Positions 6,328 to 12,717 of a stretch of DNA of 12,717 nt are shown here, piece by piece. The position numbers were made by a program, and so were the translations under genes. Positions within the stretch are counted from its first letter, which is position 1. The number at the start of each line of letters is the position of its first letter. The stretch covers positions 1-12,717 of the forward strand of contig CAYTID010000065.1 in NCBI GenBank assembly GCA_964437735.1, in the 5' to 3' direction. Source of the DNA: CAYTID01 sp964437735 (lineage in GTDB: Bacteria > Bacteroidota > Ignavibacteria > UBA10030 > BY39). The notes beneath the pieces were generated by a model, which was not told the DNA's origin, made no database searches, and saw nothing but the letters and a program-made list of their open reading frames with translations.

Positions 6328-8142
6328 CTATCGTCTGGCTTCTAATGTTACTATTAGATTTACCTTAACACCATCTCGTAATAAAACTAATTCTACTGAA
6401 TCACCAGGGTGATAATCGCCTAAGAGATAAGTCAAATCGTATATATTTTTCACATCCTTCCCATCGAATTTTATAATAACATCACCACTCAATAAACCTG
6501 CTTTATCAGCGGGAGTACCGGGACGTGCGCCTGATATTTTTAATCCGTTTGGGTCATCTCCAAAATCGGGGAGAATTCCAAGTGTAACTTTAAAGCCGCG
6601 TTGAGCGCCATCTCCGAACATAGCAGGTCTTTCGACTTTTGTATACAATGGTTTTTCGACAATTCGATCAAGTTTTTTGATAATCCCAACTACAAAATCG
6701 ATTAGCAATTTTTGTCCTTCATAATTGAGTAGCTGCCAATCGTCGGATGGTTTGTGATAATCACTGTGTAAACCTGTAAAGAAAAATAATACAGGGATAT
6801 TACTACTATTGAAAACCGAATGATCGCTCGACCCGAAACCATCCTGTCCTAATTTCAATGTAAAAAATGAATCTGCATTTTGTTCGGCTATTATATCATT
6901 CCAAACAGGTGAGGTTCCAACACCTTGAATTGTAAAAACGCTGTCTTTCATCCTTCCGATCATGTCCATGTTTATCATAGCAGTTGCCTTGTCCAAAGGA
7001 AGATGAGGATTTTTCACATAATGAGATGCCCCAAGCAATCCCAATTCTTCGGCTGAAAAACCAATAAAAACATATGTTCTTTTAATTTCATTTCGAATTG
7101 AACCAAAATATTGCGCAATTTCTATCAACCCGGCAGTTCCTGAAGCATTGTCATCTGCGCCATTGTGGATTGCGATAGTATCCTGCTTTAATGAACCCGA
7201 TCCGATTCCGCCAAATCCAATATGGTCAAAATGTGCACCGATAATAACATGCTCGTCTTTTAAAACAGGATCAGACCCATGAAGAATACCAACAACGTTC
7301 TGTGTTTCAGAATATACTTTCTCGATATCGGAAATTATATTGATGGTGGTATTCGGAAATTCAAATGTATTTGGTTTTTTTTCAGAATTGATATTTGTCT
7401 GAATCTCAAGAAAATCTTTTCCGATCAGTTTAAAAAGAGAATCGGCTGCATCACGCCTGAAACTCATTACTGCCATACCCGAATTGCCCATTCCTCGCTC
7501 CTGACGCAAGGGGACTAGTTCGAGCTGAGTTTCATCAAGCGGACCTTTTACAAAAATAATTCCTTTTGCGCCTTTGGAACGGGCAGTCATTACTTTCCGT
7601 TGCAGCGGCTCATAATTGGCAAAACCGCTTTTCGGATTTTTTCCCTCGGGTGTATGATGAAGTATCATTACGATTTTATCAGTAACATCAATGCCTGCAT
7701 AATCATCGTAATTTAACGTGTCGGCGGAAATGCCATAACCTGCAAAAATAAAATTCCCGGTCACACTCGTATCGCTGGTAAAAGCCATCGGTCTGTAATC
7801 GATATCGACTGAAAAATTAATAATTGTATTTTCGATATTTACATTCAATTTATTATTTTCCCCCGGTTTTATTTCAGAAACAAATTTAAATTTCTGAAAA
7901 AATGTGGCATTATCACCACCGGGTTTCAGTCCGTAAATTTTAAATTGTGATGCTATGTATTCGGCTGCCAATCGGTTTTCGGCAGTTCCGGACATTCGAC
8001 CCTGAAGTTCATCTGAAGCAAGATATCGAACATGCTGTTTCAATTCGTCGGCTGTAATATCATTTGATACAATTAATTTTTCGGTAGAATAACAACCGAT
8101 TAAAAAGGCTGTCGATAGTATAATTAAGAGAGTATTTTTCAT
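6328..8142 (-). CDS. M28-family metallopeptidase lipoprotein with PA and PDZ domains
   Basis: A 604-residue exported zinc peptidase (aminopeptidase-like). I chose the ATG at 8142: it starts a lipoprotein signal with lipobox LIGC (Cys17), whereas the longer frame from 8202 would put 20 charged residues before the signal and overlap the SDR gene. Order: signal peptide; first part of the M28 fold and a protease-associated insert (about 125-240); co-catalytic zinc core with GAHFDHIG (H304, D306), GADDNASG (D330/D331), FSAEELGLLG (E365/E366), MINMDMIG (D393) and DYHKPSDD (H463); and a C-terminal PDZ domain (about 515-602, RPGTPADKAGLLSGDVI). All five expected zinc ligands are present. It should sit on the cell envelope and trim peptides. 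It is the last gene of the operon, 13 nt after the SDR stop. Confidence 0.92.
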   Translation of the reverse strand: MKNTLLIILSTAFLIGCYSTEKLIVSNDITADELKQHVRYLASDELQGRMSGTAENRLAAEYIASQFKIYGLKPGGDNATFFQKFKFVSEIKPGENNKLNVNIENTIINFSVDIDYRPMAFTSDTSVTGNFIFAGYGISADTLNYDDYAGIDVTDKIVMILHHTPEGKNPKSGFANYEPLQRKVMTARSKGAKGIIFVKGPLDETQLELVPLRQERGMGNSGMAVMSFRRDAADSLFKLIGKDFLEIQTNINSEKKPNTFEFPNTTINIISDIEKVYSETQNVVGILHGSDPVLKDEHVIIGAHFDHIGFGGIGSGSLKQDTIAIHNGADDNASGTAGLIEIAQYFGSIRNEIKRTYVFIGFSAEELGLLGASHYVKNPHLPLDKATAMINMDMIGRMKDSVFTIQGVGTSPVWNDIIAEQNADSFFTLKLGQDGFGSSDHSVFNSSNIPVLFFFTGLHSDYHKPSDDWQLLNYEGQKLLIDFVVGIIKKLDRIVEKPLYTKVERPAMFGDGAQRGFKVTLGILPDFGDDPNGLKISGARPGTPADKAGLLSGDVIIKFDGKDVKNIYDLTYLLGDYHPGDSVELVLLRDGVKVNLIVTLEARR

Positions 8143-8155
8143 TAATTTCTCATGT

Positions 8156-8857
8156 TTATTTTTGTGCATTAAAATTTTTTCCTGTAATTTTTTTCGATAC
8201 ATCAGATGCTAAATAAAAAAACTTTTCCAGAATTTCTTCCGGTTTTTTTAATTTATTGTGGTCTTCATCTGGATAAGCTTCTTTTCGCATATCTGTAGCA
8301 ATCGGACCCGGATTAACTGAATTGACCCGTATGTTGTATTTAAGTAATTCATCTGCGAGTATCTGCGTAAAACCTTCGATAGCAAATTTTGAGACTGAAT
8401 ATGCGCCCCATAATTTTCTCCCTTTTATTCCTACAGAAGAACTAACGTTAATTATAGAACCGGATTTCTGATTCATCATCGTGGTCAATACATATTTTGT
8501 AAGAAAAAAGGTACCATTAACATTCACATCGATAACATGTTTCCAGGTATCTTCCGGATACGAGAGGATGTCACTCATCTTTCCAAGAACAGATGCATTA
8601 TTGATGAGAACATCAATACGACCGAATTTTTTCACGATATTGGTAATAAATTTTTCAGATTCTTTAAAATCTGTTAAGCCGAAAGCAGAAGAAAAATAAA
8701 AATCTGTATTTAATTTACTAGTAAGCTCATTCAAACCGGAAACATTTTTGGCGCATAATCCTAAATTGGCTCCTTTCAAATAAAATCCCATCGCTAATGC
8801 ATGTCCTAAACCTCGGGAAGCACCTGAGATGATAACAACTTTATTCTGAAAATTCAT
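8156..8857 (-). CDS. Short-chain dehydrogenase/reductase (SDR), substrate unknown
   Basis: A 233-residue classical SDR: Rossmann fold with the nucleotide-binding motif SGASRGLG (G12, G16, G18), NNAS at 86-89, structural N112 (VNVNG), catalytic S140, Y153 and K157 (YSVSK), and PG at 183-184. All catalytic residues are intact, so it should be an NAD(P)(H)-dependent oxidoreductase. The residue after the first strand and R15 (ASRG) lean towards NADP(H), but this is weak. The substrate cannot be deduced. It lies 51 nt downstream of the peroxiredoxin gene and 13 nt upstream of the peptidase gene on the same strand, which makes a shared transcript likely. Confidence 0.92.
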   Translation of the reverse strand: MNFQNKVVIISGASRGLGHALAMGFYLKGANLGLCAKNVSGLNELTSKLNTDFYFSSAFGLTDFKESEKFITNIVKKFGRIDVLINNASVLGKMSDILSYPEDTWKHVIDVNVNGTFFLTKYVLTTMMNQKSGSIINVSSSVGIKGRKLWGAYSVSKFAIEGFTQILADELLKYNIRVNSVNPGPIATDMRKEAYPDEDHNKLKKPEEILEKFFYLASDVSKKITGKNFNAQK

Positions 8858-8908
8858 TTTAAAAGAACCAGTAAGTTTAAATATAATTGGAAAGTTTTTC
8901 TGATTTGA

Positions 8909-9445
8909 CTATTTCAGTTTCATTAAAGCGTTTTTTAAATTAACGTATGAAACATCGTCCGAAACTGAGTATTTCCAATCGATATATACAATTATCCCAT
9001 TTTTGTCAATAACAAAAACCGTTCGTTTATTAAAACCTCTTTCCTCATTATAGCTATTATACATTTTAGAAACGTAATGTGTATGATCGCTTAATAATTT
9101 GAACGGATAATTTTGATGTTCTGCCCAATATCTGTGAGACCAGACGTAATCACCGCTTATTCCCAAAATTTCCGCATCCAATTCCTGAAATAAATCAAAA
9201 TTGTCCCGATAACTGCAAAGTTGTTTTGTGCAACCCGGACTCCAGTCGGCAGGGTAGAATGCAAGAATAACAGGCTTTACACCGATTATAGCAGATAGCT
9301 TAATACCGGAATGAATAATTGTGTCTTTCGTTGCATATGGCAATGTAAAATCTTGAGCAGCTGAACCCAAATAAATGTCTTGACAAAAAACATTAATTGA
9401 AATTACTGATCCAAGAATGATTAGAAAATATTTATTTAATTTCAT
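8909..9445 (-). CDS. Exported peroxiredoxin (AhpC/TSA, BCP-like)
   Basis: A 178-residue thioredoxin-fold peroxidase with an N-terminal signal peptide (about 1-21, hydrophobic core YFLIILGSVISINVF, likely cleavage before Gln22), so it acts outside the cytoplasm. The active site is FYPADWSPGCTKQLC: P65, S69, peroxidatic C72 and a second Cys C77 five residues later, the spacing seen in atypical 2-Cys BCP/PrxQ enzymes; the conserved Arg is R141 (KRTVFVID). It should reduce peroxides using thiol donors. The first gene of a - strand operon with SDR and M28 peptidase genes, divergent from yqeY across 118 bp. The C-terminus is family-typical. A redoxin of the TlpA type is less likely because the CxxC motif is absent. 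Confidence 0.9.
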   Translation of the reverse strand: MKLNKYFLIILGSVISINVFCQDIYLGSAAQDFTLPYATKDTIIHSGIKLSAIIGVKPVILAFYPADWSPGCTKQLCSYRDNFDLFQELDAEILGISGDYVWSHRYWAEHQNYPFKLLSDHTHYVSKMYNSYNEERGFNKRTVFVIDKNGIIVYIDWKYSVSDDVSYVNLKNALMKLK

Positions 9446-9465
9446 AACATCAAAAATTTAACAGA

Positions 9466-9483
9466 ATTATATTGGAAATCCAA
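9466..9483 (-). promoter_or_regulatory. Candidate -10 box and 12-bp inverted repeat before peroxiredoxin gene
   Basis: Read on the - strand, a perfect TATAAT (9471-9466) lies 20 nt before the ATG. Immediately upstream is TTGGA-TT-TCCAA (9483-9472), a perfect inverted repeat placed where a repressor or redox regulator could block the promoter. No good -35 hexamer is seen at the usual distance. The placement is suggestive, not proof. Confidence 0.35.
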
Positions 9484-9510
9484 GAAATATTTTTGTTGAG
9501 TGTTTAATAT

Positions 9511-9539
9511 TTGACTTTTCTATCTAATTTCTCTATTTT
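9511..9539 (+). promoter_or_regulatory. Candidate sigma-70-type promoter for yqeY-cvpA-mutS2
   Basis: TTGACT (9511-9516) and TATTTT (9534-9539) are spaced by 17 nt, 24 nt upstream of the yqeY ATG at 9564. The -35 matches consensus at five of six bases and the -10 at four of six. FCB phyla often use other promoter shapes, so this is a moderate call. Confidence 0.35.
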
Positions 9540-9563
9540 TTTGCAGAAAGATCGGAACTAAAT

Positions 9564-10013
9564 ATGAGCTTAAAAGAAAAATTCAGTCAGGAAATAATTA
9601 AGTCAACAAAATCAGGCGAAAGATTGAGATTGGAGACAATCAGGAGTTTGCGTGCGCTTTTACTTGAAAAAGAAATTGCTAAACGCCCTAATCCATTAAC
9701 CGCCGAAGACGAAATAGGTATAGTTATATCTGCAGCAAAAAAGCGCAAAGAATCGATTGAAATGTATGAAAAGGGGAGTCGGGTAGATTTAGCGGAAAAA
9801 GAAAAAGCTGAATTACTTGTCATTGAGGAATTTTTACCAAAACAGCTTTCTGCTAGCGAAATTGAACTCATAGTCAGAAAAATTATGAATGAATCCGGTA
9901 TTTCTTCCATGTCAGATTTCGGTAAATTAATGCCACTTATTATGAAAGAATTAAAGGGAAAAGGAGATGGAAAATTGATAACAGAAATTGTCAAGAAGTT
10001 GCTGGCGGGTTGA
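9564..10013 (+). CDS. GatB/YqeY domain protein
   Basis: A 149-residue cytosolic helical protein of the YqeY family, matching its usual length. Recognisable segments are the N-terminal MSLKEKF...GERLRLETIRSLRALL, the central AAKKRKESIEMYEKGSR-DLAEKEKAEL (56-83), the hinge EEFLPKQLSASEI (87-99), and the C-terminal KLMPLIMKELKGKGDGKLI. The C-terminal part is homologous to the tail of GatB, the tRNA amidotransferase subunit that binds tRNA, so a tRNA-related role is suspected but the function of stand-alone YqeY is not settled. It is the first gene of a run with cvpA (3 nt gap) and mutS2 (4 nt gap), and has its own candidate promoter. Confidence 0.92.
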   Translation: MSLKEKFSQEIIKSTKSGERLRLETIRSLRALLLEKEIAKRPNPLTAEDEIGIVISAAKKRKESIEMYEKGSRVDLAEKEKAELLVIEEFLPKQLSASEIELIVRKIMNESGISSMSDFGKLMPLIMKELKGKGDGKLITEIVKKLLAG

Positions 10014-10016
10014 TCA

Positions 10017-10541
10017 ATGATTATAATGGACATCATAATAATTTGTGTAATTGTTCTGTTTGCGATATTAGGTTTCAAGGATGGTTTTCTTAGAAAGTTA
10101 TTCGGCTTGATTGGATTATTGGTCGGTTTTATACTCGCAACCAAATTTATGGGTGTATTAGGAAAATTGATTATAGAATGGTTCGAATTTGCACCATATT
10201 TTTCCTACCCCCTTGCGTTTTTTTCAATTTTTCTGGCGGTAATACTGGTTTTCATTTTATTATCAAAATGGTTGGGAAGCAGAGGTACTATTGTAAAGAC
10301 GTTAAATAGAGTCGCCGGAGGAATATTGGGAGCAGCCCAAGGTGTTTTGATTGCAAGTATTGTATTGATAGCTTTGAAATTCGCCGATATTCCGTCTGAA
10401 GAAACAAAAAGCAAATCAATTCTCTATCCCCAAATAATAAACATAGCTCCAAAAGTTTTTGATTTTGCACTTACTGTTTACCCCGAATCTAAATCTTTTT
10501 TTGAAGAAATTGAAAAGAATTTAAAAAAGTATACTGATTAA
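10017..10541 (+). CDS. cvpA: CvpA family membrane protein
   Basis: A 174-residue inner-membrane protein with four hydrophobic segments at about 4-20, 28-46, 65-83 and 100-122, then a soluble C-terminal tail. The first helix and GFKDGFLRKLFGLIGLLVGF, and the later RVAGGILGAAQGVLIA, are characteristic of the CvpA family (required for colicin V production in E. coli, otherwise of unclear envelope function). The N-terminus reads MIIMDIII; Met4 at 10026 is an equally plausible start and resembles most homologues better. It lies 3 nt after yqeY and 4 nt before mutS2, so all three are probably co-transcribed. CvpA next to MutS2 is a recurring pair in bacteria (general knowledge). Confidence 0.88.
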   Translation: MIIMDIIIICVIVLFAILGFKDGFLRKLFGLIGLLVGFILATKFMGVLGKLIIEWFEFAPYFSYPLAFFSIFLAVILVFILLSKWLGSRGTIVKTLNRVAGGILGAAQGVLIASIVLIALKFADIPSEETKSKSILYPQIINIAPKVFDFALTVYPESKSFFEEIEKNLKKYTD

Positions 10542-10545
10542 AATT

Positions 10546-11364
10546 ATGGTTGAATTTCTAAATTCTTTTTCAAAACTTGAATTCCAAAAAATTAAAAGCC
10601 ACGTTTGCCGTTACGCAATTTCACCCGCTAATAAAATCAATATTGAAAATATTTTACCACTCTCGTCACAATCTGAAATCCAGAATAATTTAGACCACGT
10701 GTCTGAAACAAAAATATTGATCGAATCCGACGACCCATTACCCTTAGATGGATTAGCCGATATCAGAGTCCCGCTCAGCAAGGCAAAGATTATTGATAGT
10801 TTCCTCGCTGCTGAGGTTATACTAAATATTAAAATGCAACTAGTAATAGCCCGAAATATTGCATCATACTTCGCTAAACGTAAAGGTAATTATCCTCTTC
10901 TGAATCAATTAATAACAACAATATATTTCGATAAAATTCTAGAATATAATATCGATCTTGCCATTGATGAATATGGAAATATTAAAGACACTGCTTCTTC
11001 CGATCTAAAGCGAATCAGGCGTGAGTTGTTCGATCTAAATGAGCAATTACGGAAGCGGCTCGGTAAAATATTAAAAACAGTTACTTCTGAAGGTTGGGCA
11101 CAGGAAGAGATCATTACAACACGCGACGGGCGAATGGTAATTCCGGTGAAAACCGAGAATAAAAACATGGTTCCCGGATTTGTTCATAGTATGTCCGGGA
11201 GCGGAGCAACGGTTTTTGTGGAACCCGCCGAAACGCTTGAAATGAATAATGATATCAGAAGTCTGCAATTTCGTGAAATTCGTGAAATTGAAAAAATATT
11301 GAAAGATTTAACAATCCAAGTCCGCGATAATGCTGATAAAATATTAAATAATTTATTCATCTAG
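10546..11364 (+). CDS. mutS2: MutS2 N-terminal part, ends early at a frame break
   Basis: The first 272 codons of MutS2, covering the core/lever region that precedes the ATPase. Family landmarks are DLKRIRRELFDLNEQLRKRL (153-172), TTRDGRMVIPVK (190-201) and VPGFVHSMSGSGATVFVEPAE (208-228), followed by the E-rich clamp helices. The frame stops at TAG 11362-11364, right where homologues continue into '...LEKLD...A.AKYS'. That continuation is present one frame back, from about 11358 (see next entry). A single missing base between 11352 and 11361 explains this. MutS2 is an ABC-type ATPase linked to suppressing recombination and, in Bacillus, to splitting collided ribosomes. As written, this fragment alone has no ATPase or nuclease domain. 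Confidence 0.88.
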   Translation: MVEFLNSFSKLEFQKIKSHVCRYAISPANKINIENILPLSSQSEIQNNLDHVSETKILIESDDPLPLDGLADIRVPLSKAKIIDSFLAAEVILNIKMQLVIARNIASYFAKRKGNYPLLNQLITTIYFDKILEYNIDLAIDEYGNIKDTASSDLKRIRRELFDLNEQLRKRLGKILKTVTSEGWAQEEIITTRDGRMVIPVKTENKNMVPGFVHSMSGSGATVFVEPAETLEMNNDIRSLQFREIREIEKILKDLTIQVRDNADKILNNLFI

Positions 11365-12717
11365 AAAAATTGGATTATTATCAAGCGCTGGCAAAATATT
11401 CGATCGAAATAATCGGCTGTGCTCCGAAACTTAACGATAATATGATTTTCAAAATTATCGGTGCACATCATCCAATATTATTGATGAAACATAAACGCGA
11501 GGAAGTTGTACCTCTGAATCTTGAACTGGGTGAAAAGTATTCAACTTTATTAATAACAGGTCCAAACGCCGGGGGTAAAAGTGTTGCAATAAAGACTTTT
11601 GGATTATTAGCGGTGATGGTTCAGGCGGGATTGCATGTTCCCGTCCATCCAGAATCAGAATTCGGTATCTACGACATGATTTTTATAGATATCGGTGATG
11701 AACAATCCATCGAAAATGATTTGAGTACGTTCAGTTCACATTTGGTAAATATTAAGAAGATTATCGACAATGCCGATAATAAAAGTCTCGTATTACTTGA
11801 TGAAATTGGAGCCGGTACAGATCCAACCGAGGGGAGCGCTTTAGCTGAAGCTATTCTCGAGGAATTGACAATTAGAAAAGCACACACTTTGTCAACAACT
11901 CACCATGGAAACTTGAAGGCGTTCGCTCACGAAACAGACAGAATAGAAAATGGTGCTATGGAATTTGACCATATTACATTAACTCCGACTTACAAATTTA
12001 TTTTCGGTATTCCGGGGAGCAGTTATGCGTTTGAAATTGCAAAAAGGATGGGACTTTCGGAGAAAATAATCGACAGGTCGATAAGTTTAAGAGGCGAAGC
12101 TCAGCACAATCTTGAAAATCTTTTATCAAAAATTGAAATTCAATCTCAATCATTAAAATTTGAAAATGACTTAATTGAAAAGGAAAGGAAAGAGTTGGAT
12201 GGATTGGTGAACGAGTATCGAACAAAAACTGAAGCACTTCGAAAAGAAATCAAACAAATTAAACTTAAAGCATTACATGAAGCCCAATCTATTATTAATA
12301 ACGCCAATGCATTAATAGAAAAAACAGTTCATGAACTAAGAAACGAAAAAGCTGAAAAAGAAATTATAAAAAAAGCACACCAAAGTATTAATGAATATCG
12401 AAATGAAAAAGAAAAAGAAATTAGTGAATTAGAAAGTGAAACTGAGGTTATTACCCACACGATTTTTCAGATTGGTGATTTTGTTAAAATAAAAGAAAGT
12501 TCTGAAATAGGCGAAATAATTGAGAAGATTGACGGAAATTACTTTAATGTTTTATACGGTCAATTAAAAATTAAGATAAATAAAGATAAATTACTTAAAG
12601 TTAAACCAAAGGATGTAAAAAAGAAATATGCATCACACAATATTGATTATTTGAGTGATGATATACCCACAGAAATTGATCTCCGGGGAATGACCGGCGA
12701 TGAAGCTATAGATGAAG
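11364..12717 (+). CDS. mutS2: MutS2 C-terminal part (ATPase, coiled coil, Smr start), runs off window
   Basis: The continuation of MutS2 in the -1 frame, open without stops from 11352 to the window end. In order: HLEKLDYYQALAKYS junction; Walker A GPNAGGKS (11559-11582); Walker B VLLDEIGAGTDP (from 11790); STTHHGNLK (from 11892); a Glu/Lys-rich coiled coil (about 12120-12450); a KOW-like beta segment with QIGDFVKIKE...GEIIEKIDG (about 12465-12600); and the start of the Smr nuclease domain, EIDLRGMTGDEA (from 12672). All ATPase motifs look intact, which argues for a recent mutation or a sequencing error over long decay. If the break is real, the first in-frame ATG is 11442, 78 nt past the stop, and would give an ATPase-Smr protein lacking the N-terminal region. 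Confidence 0.88.

Noticed and set aside
6328..8202. Longer start for the M28 peptidase at 8202
   Set aside because: It would overlap the SDR gene by 47 nt and put 20 mostly charged residues before the lipoprotein signal; ATG 8142 gives a clean lipobox signal.
9587..10144. 185-codon - strand open frame opposite yqeY
   Set aside because: It is antisense to a clear YqeY gene and the start of cvpA, has no domain, and its Ser/Ile-rich composition is that of a shadow frame.
11340..11364. Programmed -1 ribosomal frameshift in mutS2
   Set aside because: No X-XXY-YYZ slippery heptamer lies in the permitted 11352-11361 interval and no strong downstream stem was seen; MutS2 is not known to use frameshifting. 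A base deletion is simpler.

Overview
AT-rich bacterial DNA, about 12.7 kb and densely coded. It is most likely from the Bacteroidota/Chlorobiota/Ignavibacteriota (FCB) group, and I lean towards Ignavibacteria. This is inference: there is hardly any Shine-Dalgarno signal before the starts, the lipoprotein and export signals have an FCB flavour (Leu-Ile-Gly-Cys; Phe-Cys-Gln), the tmRNA has no encoded CCA, and the gene set (tryptophanase, M28-PDZ lipoprotein, YqeY-CvpA-MutS2) fits. No phage, transposase, CRISPR or defence genes are visible.

Layout. (1) 1-81 is the 3' end of tmRNA (ssrA), followed by a terminator and a gene-free stretch to 652. (2) 653-1036 is a stand-alone CheY-like receiver, closed by a strong GAAA-tetraloop terminator. 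(3) 1155-5205 is a tight four-gene + strand run: tryptophanase, a zinc-ribbon/Yip1-type membrane protein, a small HExxH zincin and a DASS/SLC13 anion symporter. Spacings of 6, -4 and 29 nt suggest one operon. (4) 5206-5671 is non-coding and holds a nested, roughly 280-bp imperfect palindrome. (5) 5672-6154 is a hemerythrin-like protein. (6) 9445-6328 on the - strand is an operon of exported peroxiredoxin, SDR oxidoreductase and M28 peptidase lipoprotein, ending in a hairpin-plus-T-run terminator. (7) 9564-12717 on the + strand is yqeY, cvpA and mutS2. mutS2 carries a one-base frame break near 11352-11361 and runs off the window inside its Smr domain.

How the genes may work together: tryptophanase turns tryptophan into indole, pyruvate and ammonia, and a DASS symporter at the end of the same run could move dicarboxylates or similar anions, so the operon looks catabolic. 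The peroxiredoxin-SDR-peptidase operon combines an exported peroxidase and a cell-surface peptidase with a cytosolic reductase, with no obvious shared pathway. The rest is housekeeping: ribosome rescue (tmRNA; MutS2 in current models), YqeY and CvpA.

I see no clearly new multi-gene system. The points most worth a second look are the mutS2 frame break, the nested palindrome at 5347-5626, the overlapping hairpins after ssrA, and the uncharacterised membrane protein and zincin attached to tryptophanase.
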